Assembly (NCBI RefSeq): GCF_900168025.1
Contig: NZ_FUYN01000001.1
Span: forward strand, 248,001 to 312,000
DNA length: 64,000 nucleotides
Reading direction: 5' to 3'
Origin: Acetoanaerobium noterae
Lineage (GTDB): Bacteria; Bacillota; Clostridia; Peptostreptococcales; Filifactoraceae
Positions 55,127 through 63,697 of this stretch are shown here, in pieces. Within the stretch, counting starts at the first letter, position 1, and every line of letters starts with the position of its first letter. The notes under the pieces were generated by a model. It did not search any database. It was given only the letters and a program-made list of their open reading frames with translations, and had not been told where the DNA came from. The position numbers were made by a program, and so were the translations under genes.

Positions 55127-56257
55127 TTAATCTAAATAATCTTTTAATTTTTTCGATCTACTAGGATGTCTCAATTTCCTTAGAGCTTTAGCTTCAATTT
55201 GTCTAATTCTTTCTCTTGTAACATCGAATTCTTTTCCAACTTCCTCCAAGGTTCTTGCTCTTCCATCTTCTAAACCAAAGCGTAATTTAAGAACTTTTTG
55301 TTCTCTCTCATTTAATGTGCAAAGTACATCCTCAAGCTGTTCCTTAAGTAGAGAATAAGCTGCTGCTTCAGCAGGTGCTGGAGCATCGTCATCAGGTATA
55401 AAATCACCTAAATGGCTATCTTCCTCTTCACCTATTGGCGTTTCTAAGGATACTGGTTCTTGAGCTATTTTCATTATTTCTCTAATTTTTTCTTCTGGCA
55501 TATCCATTTCTTTAGCAAGCTCTTCAGGTTTAGGGTCTCTTCCATACTCTTGAAGAAGCTGTCTGTGAACTCTAATTAATTTATTTATAGTCTCCACCAT
55601 ATGAACAGGGATTCTAATAGTTCTAGCTTGGTCGGCTATAGCTCTAGTTATTGCCTGTCTTATCCACCAGGTTGCATAAGTCGAAAACTTGAAACCTTTC
55701 TTATAATCGAATTTTTCTACAGCTTTTATTAAACCAAGATTCCCTTCTTGGATAAGGTCAAGAAATAACATACCTCTTCCAACATATCTTTTTGCAATAG
55801 ATACAACTAATCTTAGGTTTGCTTCTACTAATTTCTTCTTTGCTATCTCATCTCCATAGCCCATTTTTTCAGCCAAATCAATTTCTTCCTCAGCAGAAAG
55901 TAGTGGGATTTTTCCTATTTCTTTAAGGTACATTCTTACAGGGTCGTCAATTGATATTCCTTTAGGAATTGACAAATCCAGTTTAGATACATCTTCCTCT
56001 TCATCTTCTGCTTCAACATCTGGATCCTTATCAAATTCCTTATTGAAAATAACAGTATCGTCCTTTATATTTTCATCCAAAATATCTATCCCCATTTGAG
56101 CAAAGGTGTCATAGATATTTTCAATCTGTTCTTTGTCTAGCTCCATCTCGCTTAGGGCTTCACCTATTTGCTCATAGGTTAAAGATCCATCTTTTTTACC
56201 TTTATCAATCAAATTCTTTACAGCCATTTTTTTCTCTTGCTTCAATTCATTATCCAA
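55127..56257 (-). CDS. rpoD: Primary RNA polymerase sigma factor SigA (RpoD)
   Basis: Housekeeping sigma factor, 376 residues. The start is placed at the TTG at 56257, nine bases after AAGGAG; an upstream TTG overlaps that site, and the next ATG is further in. Regions: 1.2 ([20 protein letters not shown]), 2 with [20 protein letters not shown] and [20 protein letters not shown], 3, and 4.2 with the helix-turn-helix [20 protein letters not shown]. Region 1.1 is the short Firmicute type. It follows dnaG by about 50 nt. Confidence 0.97.
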   Translation of the reverse strand: MDNELKQEKKMAVKNLIDKGKKDGSLTYEQIGEALSEMELDKEQIENIYDTFAQMGIDILDENIKDDTVIFNKEFDKDPDVEAEDEEEDVSKLDLSIPKGISIDDPVRMYLKEIGKIPLLSAEEEIDLAEKMGYGDEIAKKKLVEANLRLVVSIAKRYVGRGMLFLDLIQEGNLGLIKAVEKFDYKKGFKFSTYATWWIRQAITRAIADQARTIRIPVHMVETINKLIRVHRQLLQEYGRDPKPEELAKEMDMPEEKIREIMKIAQEPVSLETPIGEEEDSHLGDFIPDDDAPAPAEAAAYSLLKEQLEDVLCTLNEREQKVLKLRFGLEDGRARTLEEVGKEFDVTRERIRQIEAKALRKLRHPSRSKKLKDYLD

Positions 56258-56311
56258 AAAAATCAACTCCTTCAAGCTATAAATATACCCTAAAATCCCT
56301 AAGCTTCTAAT

Positions 56312-58060
56312 CTATAGATTATCTAATTCCTTAGTAAATTCCATTACACTCATACCTATTTCTATTAATCTGCGCTGGTCTTTCTCATTGCTAGAATCCA
56401 ATTTTTTTTGTTCCTGTAGCAAATGATTTATCTTCATTTTTAATGAATTTTTTTTAATTATAAGCATCAAATTATAAATTTGTTCAGAAGATATAACTTC
56501 ATACTTTATATTTTTACCCTTAAATTTCTCTTTGACTACATCAGATAAATTTTTATCTGATAGCATATCAAAAATTTCTCTGCTTTCTTCATTTGAAAAA
56601 TCATCTTTTGAAAGCATATTTTTTATTACATCATATTCTGAAATATGATTGACTAAATAACTTAAAAAAGAAAACTCAGTAATAAGCCAGGCTTCTTCAT
56701 CTTTATGTATTTTTATATCATTTTTTTCAGTAAACTTACTTGATTTTTTCATCCCCTGAGTTTCAAACTGTTTTGGACTGAAATATTTTCCATACACCTC
56801 ACTTCCAATAGATTTAATAGATAGTCCAGTAATATCTGATAGTCTTATGATTTCAGTTTCAATTTCCACAGGACTACTATGCTTTTTCAAAACAAATGAT
56901 GCTTCTTTTATGAAAGTGACTTTATCCTTTTCCATATCCAAACTATACTTTTTTTGTATCTGTTCAATTTGAAACTGTAGGCTTGATTTTGAATTGCTAA
57001 TAATTGTTTCAAATTCTTCAGTGGAATTATTGCTCAGATATTCATCTGGGTCATTCCAAGGAGAAAAATCTAAAACAAATGCACTAAGTTCATTGTTTTT
57101 TAGTATGTCTATCCCCCGAAGAGTAGCTTTTATTCCAGCTTCATCATTGTCATAGGCTAGATATACATTATTACAATATTTCTTTATACTTTGAGCCTGC
57201 TGCTCAGTAAGTGAAGTACCCAAGGATGCAACCGCTGAAGAAAATCCATATTGATGCATGGCTATTACATCCATATAGCCCTCTACTAGAAAAATATCTC
57301 TAGTCAAATTATTTTTTGCTATATTTAAGCCATACAAATGATCTTTTTTATGAAAAATAAGTGTATCAGACGAGTTTAGATATTTAGGTAAGCTAGAATC
57401 AATTACCCTTCCTCCAAAAGCAATCACTCTTCCTCTTATGTCGAAAATCGGAAACATAATTCGTCCAAAAAAACGGTCCTTTATCTGCGTTCCTCTAGAG
57501 ACAAATAGCCCACTTTCTATAAGTTCCTTTTCGATGTAGCCTTTAGATAATAGATACTCCCGTAAAGCTGTGCTTCTAGGCGCATATCCTAAACCAAATT
57601 TTTTTATGGTTTTATCGCTTAAATTCCTGCGTTTTATGTAGTCTAAAGATTTATCAACATTATTCCAAAGCATCTGAAAGTAATATCTAGCTGCAATCAA
57701 ATGTATCTGAAGTAATTTTTCCCTTAGCTCTGCAGTCTGCCTTTGCTGCAAAGTAATGGTTTTGTCTTCTGGCCAAGGTATATTGGCTTTTTCAGCTAAT
57801 ACCTTCAGTGCATCCATAAAGTCTAAATTTTCCTTTTTCATAATAAAAGCTATTGCATCTCCACCTTCCCCACAACCGAAACATTTAAATATCTGTTTTT
57901 TTTCATTTACCATAAAAGATGGCGACTTTTCGTTGTGAAACGGACATAGACCTTTATAGCTTTCTGCATTACCTTTAAGTTCAACATAGGAGGAAATAAT
58001 ATCTAAAATATTTATCCTTGCTTTTACATCTTCAATAAAATTATCGTCTATCATAGACAT
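56312..58060 (-). CDS. dnaG: DNA primase
   Basis: Makes RNA primers at the replication fork. About 582 residues; start set at 58060 because GGAG lies five bases upstream, though the ATG two codons later is possible. The N-terminal zinc-binding domain shows CPFHNEKSPSFMV with FKCFGCGEGGDAIAF (CHC2 type). The central TOPRIM part has FLVEGYMDVIAMHQYG and YLAYDNDEAGIKATLRG. A helical C-terminal helicase-binding region (about 430-582) follows. The dnaG-rpoD pair is the usual one. Confidence 0.96.
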   Translation of the reverse strand: MSMIDDNFIEDVKARINILDIISSYVELKGNAESYKGLCPFHNEKSPSFMVNEKKQIFKCFGCGEGGDAIAFIMKKENLDFMDALKVLAEKANIPWPEDKTITLQQRQTAELREKLLQIHLIAARYYFQMLWNNVDKSLDYIKRRNLSDKTIKKFGLGYAPRSTALREYLLSKGYIEKELIESGLFVSRGTQIKDRFFGRIMFPIFDIRGRVIAFGGRVIDSSLPKYLNSSDTLIFHKKDHLYGLNIAKNNLTRDIFLVEGYMDVIAMHQYGFSSAVASLGTSLTEQQAQSIKKYCNNVYLAYDNDEAGIKATLRGIDILKNNELSAFVLDFSPWNDPDEYLSNNSTEEFETIISNSKSSLQFQIEQIQKKYSLDMEKDKVTFIKEASFVLKKHSSPVEIETEIIRLSDITGLSIKSIGSEVYGKYFSPKQFETQGMKKSSKFTEKNDIKIHKDEEAWLITEFSFLSYLVNHISEYDVIKNMLSKDDFSNEESREIFDMLSDKNLSDVVKEKFKGKNIKYEVISSEQIYNLMLIIKKNSLKMKINHLLQEQKKLDSSNEKDQRRLIEIGMSVMEFTKELDNL

Positions 58061-58168
58061 CACATCTCCCAAATAGATAAAAGAGGCATATAAGATATTA
58101 TTCTATATAAAAAGTTTTTTTCCTTCATCTGAAAATTCTAAAATTTATATATTTGATTAAAAAGACTA
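58061..58168 (-). promoter_or_regulatory. Intergenic region before dnaG
   Basis: A 108-bp AT-rich gap between the pab/fol/aro terminator and dnaG. On the minus strand it has A/T-rich boxes such as TAGAAT followed by AATATC, but no -35 element at proper spacing that I trust. A promoter for dnaG-rpoD probably lies here, because a strong terminator is just upstream. Confidence 0.3.
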
Positions 58169-58194
58169 AAAAGGATGAGAATTCTCATCCTTTT
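58169..58194 (-). terminator. Palindromic terminator of the pab-fol-aro operon
   Basis: Perfect 26-bp palindrome AAAAGGATGAGAA / TTCTCATCCTTTT. On the minus strand it is followed by TAGTCTTTTT, extending the T-run. The DAHP synthase stop codon (58185-58187) lies inside the stem. Confidence 0.85.
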
Positions 58195-58958
58195 ATAACT
58201 GATATTAAATTTGAAAATTCTTCAAAATTTAAAGATTGATCTCCGTCTGAGAGTGCATCTTCTGGCTGAGGATGAACCTCTATAATAAGTCCATCAGCTC
58301 CTGCTGCAAGCGATGCTAAAGACATTGGCAAAATAAGATTTCTTTTTCCAGTTCCATGGCTTGGATCAGCAATAACTTTTAAACCAGTTTCCTGTTTTAT
58401 TATAGGAATGGCTGCTATATCCATAGTATTTCTAGTATAGTCATTGAAAGTTCTTATGCCTCGTTCACACATAATTATCTTGGTATTTCCTTGCTTTGCT
58501 ATATATTCAGCTGCATGTATCCACTCCTTGATAGTCGCTGACATTCCTCTTTTAAGAAGAATTGGTTTATCTTGTTTTCCAGCTTCTACAAGTAGAGAAA
58601 AATTTTGCATATTTCTCGAACCTATTTGAATCATATCTGATACTTCATAGACTTCACTTAAGCTTTTTTCATCAATAGCTTCTGTCACCGCCATAATGCC
58701 TACTTCTTTTTTCACAGCTTTTAAAATCTCAAGGCCTTCTTTTCTCATTCCTTGAAAAGCAAACGGAGAAGTTCTTGGCTTGTAAGCTCCTCCTCTAAGG
58801 ATTTTAACGCCTTTTGATTTTATAAATCTAGCTGTTTCCAGTAGCTGGTCATAGGATTCTATAGCGCAAGGTCCAGCTATTATCAGCTTTTCTTTTTCGA
58901 TATCTATTACGTTTTCATCAAACGGAGCATCTACCTTATTCAATATTTTAGAAATCAT
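58185..58958 (-). CDS. aroF: 3-deoxy-7-phosphoheptulonate (DAHP) synthase, AroF/AroA(G) type
   Basis: Condenses phosphoenolpyruvate and erythrose 4-phosphate, the first shikimate-pathway step. The 257-residue chain is the catalytic core of the type I-beta family, without a chorismate-mutase or ACT regulatory domain. Marks: LIIAGPCAIESYDQLLETA, GGAYKPRTSPFAFQGM, VLLKRG-like PILLKRGMSATIKEWIHAAE, CERGIRTF, and VIADPSHGTGKRNL. Lacking a regulatory extension, it may not be feedback-controlled here. It overlaps folK by 11 nt and ends the operon, feeding chorismate to PabAB. Confidence 0.93.
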   Translation of the reverse strand: MISKILNKVDAPFDENVIDIEKEKLIIAGPCAIESYDQLLETARFIKSKGVKILRGGAYKPRTSPFAFQGMRKEGLEILKAVKKEVGIMAVTEAIDEKSLSEVYEVSDMIQIGSRNMQNFSLLVEAGKQDKPILLKRGMSATIKEWIHAAEYIAKQGNTKIIMCERGIRTFNDYTRNTMDIAAIPIIKQETGLKVIADPSHGTGKRNLILPMSLASLAAGADGLIIEVHPQPEDALSDGDQSLNFEEFSNLISVIKG

Positions 58959-59436
58959 TTTTCTTATACTCCTTTATTCCTCTTGTATCAATTTTATTAA
59001 TCAAATCCTCAAGCTTTATCCCGTCAATAATTAGATTTTTTTCAATGTCATACAGAGGAATCAGTACAAATGCTCTCTCTCTCATCCTAGGATGAGGAAT
59101 AGTCAATTTATCGTCCTCACAAATTATATCATCAAACAGAAGTATGTCAATATCTATAGTTCTAGGTCCCCAGTGTATCTTTCTCACTCTGTCAAGCTCT
59201 AGTTCTATAGTTTGGAGGCTTTCAAGCAGTTCATAAGGAGATAAGGATGTTTCTATGCTAATGCATAAATTTAAAAATGCTTCCTGATTTTCATATCCCC
59301 ATGGCTCAGTTTCATATACTCTTGATTTATTTAAAATATTACAGCCTTGAATTTCTGCAATCTTATCTATAGCTTTGCTTAGATATTCTAATCTATCCCC
59401 CATATTACTCCCTAAAGAAAGAAACGCTTTTACCAT
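58948..59436 (-). CDS. folK: Hydroxymethyldihydropterin pyrophosphokinase (HPPK)
   Basis: Transfers pyrophosphate from ATP to the pterin, preparing it for DHPS. The 162 residues include FLSLGSNMGDRLEYLSKAI at the N-terminus, the VYETEPWGYENQEAFLNLCI region, and the metal-binding signature IHWGPRTIDIDILLFDD. The AIPHPRMRERAFVLIP-type end is TIPHPRMRERAFVLIPLYD. GGGAGGA precedes the ATG; its start overlaps the end of folB by 7 nt. Confidence 0.95.
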   Translation of the reverse strand: MVKAFLSLGSNMGDRLEYLSKAIDKIAEIQGCNILNKSRVYETEPWGYENQEAFLNLCISIETSLSPYELLESLQTIELELDRVRKIHWGPRTIDIDILLFDDIICEDDKLTIPHPRMRERAFVLIPLYDIEKNLIIDGIKLEDLINKIDTRGIKEYKKNDF

Positions 59437-59801
59437 ATATCCTCCCTATTTCGGATTATGCTTATCCCCATATAATCAAATATTCCCCTTACAGGTGCTT
59501 CTGGTTTTCTAATAGTCAATTTAATTTCTTTAATGGTTTTATAATTTTTTAAAATGCAATTGCAAATATTTTCTCCTAGAGCTTCTAAGAGATCATAGCA
59601 CTTATCCTGTGCGTGGGTTTTTATAATTTCATAAACATCTGCATAGCTTACCGTCATTGTTAAATCATCAGTTTTTCCTGCATCTTTCAAATCCAAATAG
59701 AGCTCAGCATCTATAAAAAACTTTTGTCCTAGAGTTTTTTCTTCCTGCAAGACACCATGAGTGCCAAAGAACGCCATATTATTTAGAAGTATTTTATCCA
59801 T
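59430..59801 (-). CDS. folB: Dihydroneopterin aldolase
   Basis: Converts dihydroneopterin to hydroxymethyldihydropterin. It has 123 residues from the ATG at 59801 (upstream codons in frame lie in folP). The family pattern is LNNMAFFGTHGVLQEEKTLG at the N-terminus, TVSYADVYEIIKTHA, DLLEALGENICNCIL, and RKPEAPVRGIFDYMGI. The AAAGGA box is about 11 nt upstream of the start. It begins 2 nt after the folP stop. Confidence 0.94.
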   Translation of the reverse strand: MDKILLNNMAFFGTHGVLQEEKTLGQKFFIDAELYLDLKDAGKTDDLTMTVSYADVYEIIKTHAQDKCYDLLEALGENICNCILKNYKTIKEIKLTIRKPEAPVRGIFDYMGISIIRNREDIW

Positions 59802-59802
59802 T

Positions 59803-60603
59803 TTATTGGTTTTCCTTTCTATATATAGCATCTGTAACCATAGCCGCTCTTAGGTTTTCTTTTACATCGTGAACCCTAACAATGTCTACGCCTTGAATGA
59901 TTCCCATAACTGTAGTAGCTATAGTTCCTTCCACCCTCTCTTTTGGAGGAAGGTCTAGAATTTTTCCTAGCATAGATTTTCTAGATGTACCAAGTAAAAT
60001 TGGAAGTCCAAAGCATTTAAGCTCTTCTAGTCTTTTCATAACATACATATTTTGCTCAGGTGTTTTTCCAAACCCTATTCCTGGATCTAAAATCAGCTGG
60101 TTTCTTTTCATTCCAGCTTTTAGAGCTATTTCAATGGTTTTTTCAAAAAAATCCTTTATGCTCTGCATTATCTCTATACTGTAATCCGTTCCAGTTTGAT
60201 TGTGCATTACAACTGCAGGGCAATTAAATTCAGCTGCTACCTCTGCCATTTTAGTGTCTTTTTGAAATCCCCAAACATCATTGATTATATCAGCTCCACT
60301 TTGCATAGCTTTTCTAGCTACCTCAGATTTATAAGTATCCACTGAAATAAGTGCATTTGTTTTAATTTTTAATGCTTCTATCACTGGAATCAGTCTTTTA
60401 ATTTCAGTATCTGCATCAACTTCAATAAACCCTGGTCTTGTAGACTCTGCTCCTATATCAATAATATCTGCACCTTGCTCTACCATTTCTAAAGCATGCT
60501 TAATAGCGTTATCTACATTTGTAAATTCTCCTCCATCAGAAAAGCTGTCAGGAGTGACATTTAATATACCCATGATATAAGTTTTCTTTCCAAATTCCAT
60601 CAT
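59803..60603 (-). CDS. folP: Dihydropteroate synthase
   Basis: Joins pterin pyrophosphate to p-aminobenzoate; the sulfonamide target. The 266-residue TIM barrel shows MGILNVTPDSFSDGGEF, DIIDIGAESTRPGF, INDVWGFQKD, the pterin-site LILDPGIGFGKTPEQNMYVM, LPILLGTSRKSMLG and the C-terminal VRVHDVKENLRA. AAGGAG precedes the ATG. It lies 15 nt after folE, in the folE-folP-folB-folK order. Confidence 0.97.
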   Translation of the reverse strand: MMEFGKKTYIMGILNVTPDSFSDGGEFTNVDNAIKHALEMVEQGADIIDIGAESTRPGFIEVDADTEIKRLIPVIEALKIKTNALISVDTYKSEVARKAMQSGADIINDVWGFQKDTKMAEVAAEFNCPAVVMHNQTGTDYSIEIMQSIKDFFEKTIEIALKAGMKRNQLILDPGIGFGKTPEQNMYVMKRLEELKCFGLPILLGTSRKSMLGKILDLPPKERVEGTIATTVMGIIQGVDIVRVHDVKENLRAAMVTDAIYRKENQ

Positions 60604-60618
60604 CGTATATTCTCCTTG

Positions 60619-61212
60619 CTATTTTATATTTATAAGCGACATAGCCTCTGCTCTTGCTGCTACATCTTTTTCAAATATTCCTCTAACTGCTGATGTTATT
60701 GTTTTTGAACCAGGTTTTTTAATCCCTCTCATTGTCATGCACATATGCTCAGCTTCTAGAATAACTACTACTCCATATGGATCAAGAACCTCTACTATTG
60801 AATCTGCTATCGTTTTTGCAATTCTTTCTTGAAGCTGAGGTCTTCTTGCAGCAGTCTCAACTACTCTAGCAAGCTTGGATAACCCTGTTAGCTTTCCACC
60901 TCTAGGTATATATGCCACGTGTGCTTTTCCAAAAAACGGTACTAGGTGATGCTCGCATACTGAGTAAAAAGATATATCCTTAACTATAACCATTTCTTCA
61001 TGATTTTCTTCTTGGAAAAATATTTGAAGGTGCTCTCTAGGATCCTGATGAAGACCTGCAAATATTTCCTCAAACATATTTGCAATTCTCTTTGGAGTAT
61101 CAACTAGCCCCTCTCTATCTGGGTCTTCTCCAATAGCCTCTAAAATATCTCTCACTGCTTTTTTTATCTTATCCTTATCCATTTTTTCAACAGCTTTAAT
61201 TTCATTTGACAT
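60619..61212 (-). CDS. folE: GTP cyclohydrolase I
   Basis: First enzyme of folate pterin synthesis, making dihydroneopterin triphosphate from GTP. It has 197 residues. The zinc site is visible in [20 protein letters not shown] (Cys-Glu-His-His) and the second Cys in [27 protein letters not shown] appears here as [29 protein letters not shown] precedes the ATG. It is the entry point of the pterin half of the operon, next to the p-aminobenzoate genes. Confidence 0.97.
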   Translation of the reverse strand: MSNEIKAVEKMDKDKIKKAVRDILEAIGEDPDREGLVDTPKRIANMFEEIFAGLHQDPREHLQIFFQEENHEEMVIVKDISFYSVCEHHLVPFFGKAHVAYIPRGGKLTGLSKLARVVETAARRPQLQERIAKTIADSIVEVLDPYGVVVILEAEHMCMTMRGIKKPGSKTITSAVRGIFEKDVAARAEAMSLINIK

Positions 61213-61251
61213 TTTATACTCCTCCTTAGAGTTACAAATAAATTTTACTTT

Positions 61252-62358
61252 TTAAGAAATAGAAATTACTTTTTTTAAATTCTCAAAATCCTCTTCGTCT
61301 CCATATATTAAAGTGGATTCCGTTATAGCTTTTACTAAAAACTTAATATTCTCATGAATCATTTTATCTGCTAGTTCAAGCGAGAATATGTTAATATCCC
61401 AGTCATATCCAAGATGTCTAACTAAGCTTCTATTTTGCTCTTTAGTATCATCATCAAATACAAATACATCTACATCTCTTTGCTTGCTATATCCTAGACT
61501 TTTAGATGACCCTGTTATAAATATGTATTTGATATCCTTATCTGATAAATAATGTGCCCTCACAAACTCTATTACATCATCGTGAGATAATTCATATCTG
61601 CTATGTACTTCTAGCAAGTCATTTACAGTTATTGCCAAGTCAGTATTAACGCTATAGCTTATATTTCCTATTGATTTAACTGGCATCATATTCATAGCGC
61701 TATTGCAAATAAACGCTTCGTCAAATGCTTCTAGTTCATCTACACTTACCATCTCTTCACTTAGCTTGTAACCGAGCTCAAAGCTAAGGATTCCTCGTAT
61801 ATTTTTTAGGGCTATTCCACTTAACATGAAAGCATTTTCATCATTGATAAAAAATGTATCTTTTTTTCTAAAAATTATATTAGCTATACTTGTTTCTAGA
61901 ATATTGGATTTATAATCTAAAAAAACAACATCGTCAAAGCCCGAATTCTTTGCATTTTCTCTAGCGATGTGATTTTCTATATACGAGGTAGTTTTGAACC
62001 TGAGCATAGGATTTTCCCCTCTTTTATAGGGATATATCTCCAAGCTAAATCCATTTTTATAGTTATCAAGGGTGTAGGTCAGCTCTCTAGATTCTATGCT
62101 GTATCCACTGTCACATAAGGTTAATCTTATAATCTGATTTTCTTTTAAATCTGAGCAGGTTTGCTTTAAATCATGTACTGCCTGCTTAGCAAAGCTTTTT
62201 CCTATGTCAAGCTTTTCACTAGTAGCTAAGAGTCTCGAAATATGGTCTTCTAAAAAGTATACTTGCTTGTTTTTAATAAGAAGAGTTTCAAATATACCAA
62301 GTCCAAACTTTAAAGCTTTATCATCCCAGTTTAAAACCCCTCTACTTAGAAGTATCAT
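61252..62358 (-). CDS. pabC: 4-amino-4-deoxychorismate lyase PabC with C-terminal nucleotidyltransferase-like domain
   Basis: Two-domain protein, 368 residues in a single frame. Residues 1 to about 245 are a fold-type IV PLP enzyme: start with FGLGIFETLLIKN and DHISRLLATSEKL. The likely PLP lysine is in RFKTTSYIENHIARENA, and ETSIANIIF and LSGIALKNIRGIL follow. That is the 4-amino-4-deoxychorismate lyase that releases p-aminobenzoate. Residues about 265-368 look like a minimal nucleotidyltransferase: ITGSSKSLGYSKQRDVDVFV (Gly-Ser plus Asp-x-Asp), then DWDINIFSLELAD. This extra domain is not usual in PabC; its function is unknown. It overlaps pabB by 17 nt. Confidence 0.88.
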   Translation of the reverse strand: MILLSRGVLNWDDKALKFGLGIFETLLIKNKQVYFLEDHISRLLATSEKLDIGKSFAKQAVHDLKQTCSDLKENQIIRLTLCDSGYSIESRELTYTLDNYKNGFSLEIYPYKRGENPMLRFKTTSYIENHIARENAKNSGFDDVVFLDYKSNILETSIANIIFRKKDTFFINDENAFMLSGIALKNIRGILSFELGYKLSEEMVSVDELEAFDEAFICNSAMNMMPVKSIGNISYSVNTDLAITVNDLLEVHSRYELSHDDVIEFVRAHYLSDKDIKYIFITGSSKSLGYSKQRDVDVFVFDDDTKEQNRSLVRHLGYDWDINIFSLELADKMIHENIKFLVKAITESTLIYGDEEDFENLKKVISIS

Positions 62359-63697
62359 CTTGAATATATCCTCTTAAAGTTTTCATGATAGATTTAGCTT
62401 TGTGAAGAGTCTCCATGTACTCATCCTCTGGATTTGAATCCCAAGTAATTCCACCGCCTACTTGAAAAGTAATTCTATCATCCTTTTTTACTATAGTTCT
62501 TATAGCTATATTTAAGTCAGCTAAACCATCAAATCCTATATATCCAATCGAGCCAGTATATACATTTCTTCTAGTCGGCTCAAGCTCTTCTATGACCTCC
62601 ATAGCTCTAATTTTTGGAGCCCCAGTTATAGAACCTCCTGGAAATGTTGCTTTGATAACCTCATAGATATCTTTGTCCTTGTCTATTTCTGATTCTATCG
62701 TAGCGACTAAATGGTATACATTAGCATAGGCCTCTATTTTAAATAGCTCTGGAACCTTAACGCTTCCTATCTCTGATACTCTTCCTAAATCATTTCTCTC
62801 AAGGTCTACTATCATAAGTAGTTCAGCCTTGTCCTTTTCACTATTTGAAAGTTCAGTTTTGAAAAATTCATCCTGCTCAGGGTTGTCTCCTCTTGGCCTA
62901 GTTCCTTTAATAGGTCTAGTTTGGATTTTTCTATTTTCTACCTTAATAAACCTTTCAGGAGAATTCGAAATAACCTGCACATCTTCAAAATTCAGAAGTC
63001 CACCAAAAATAGTAGGTCCAACTTCTCTCAGCTCCGAATATATATCAAAAGCGCTTCTCTTTGTTTTACCTTCAAATCTTTGAGTTAAATTTGCTTGATA
63101 TATGTCTCCGCTTCTAATATATTGTCTTACCTTTTCTATGCTGTCTATATACTCCTGCTTAGTAAAATTTGATTTTAGCTGAACTTCTTCGTCTACTGAG
63201 CTTAGTTTTTCAGCAGGTGTATGATTTAGAATCAACTCTTCTTTTTGTATGATAAGCTTTTCTTCCCTATCCTTATCCAAATCTGCAGAGACTAAATACA
63301 GCTTTCTTTCTTTATGGTCAACTACATAGGCCCAGTCGTACAAGCCAAAATATAAATCCGGAACTTCCATATCAACTATAGTTTTATTTTCTATTTTTTC
63401 AATATATCTGCCTAAGTCATACGAAAGATAACCAACTGCACCTCCATTAAAAGGAAGTAAAGATTTCGTATCATTATTACTTGCAAAAGAATATTTATTC
63501 ATTATAGTTCTAAATTTATCTATACACTCAGGATCATTTGAGTACTTTACTACCTCAAATGGATTTGATGCTATTATGCTATATCTGCCATATTCATCGT
63601 GGTAAAGACTACTTTCAAGTATAAAGCTATGAGGTTCATCTTTTATTAGTTCAAAAATTTCAATAGGTTCAATGTATTTTTTTATCTCTTTTATCAT
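62342..63697 (-). CDS. pabB: Aminodeoxychorismate synthase component I
   Basis: Aminates chorismate to 4-amino-4-deoxychorismate using ammonia from PabA. It has 451 residues from the ATG at 63697, which overlaps the pabA stop (TAATG); AGAGGG precedes it. The C-terminal chorismate-binding domain shows YIRSGDIYQANLTQRFEGKT, IKGTRPRGDNPEQDEF, the ATFPGGSITGAPKIRAMEVI signature and GSIGYIGFDGLADLNIAIRT. PabB and anthranilate synthase TrpE are alike; the fol/pabC neighbours decide for PabB. Confidence 0.95.
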   Translation of the reverse strand: MIKEIKKYIEPIEIFELIKDEPHSFILESSLYHDEYGRYSIIASNPFEVVKYSNDPECIDKFRTIMNKYSFASNNDTKSLLPFNGGAVGYLSYDLGRYIEKIENKTIVDMEVPDLYFGLYDWAYVVDHKERKLYLVSADLDKDREEKLIIQKEELILNHTPAEKLSSVDEEVQLKSNFTKQEYIDSIEKVRQYIRSGDIYQANLTQRFEGKTKRSAFDIYSELREVGPTIFGGLLNFEDVQVISNSPERFIKVENRKIQTRPIKGTRPRGDNPEQDEFFKTELSNSEKDKAELLMIVDLERNDLGRVSEIGSVKVPELFKIEAYANVYHLVATIESEIDKDKDIYEVIKATFPGGSITGAPKIRAMEVIEELEPTRRNVYTGSIGYIGFDGLADLNIAIRTIVKKDDRITFQVGGGITWDSNPEDEYMETLHKAKSIMKTLRGYIQDDTSK

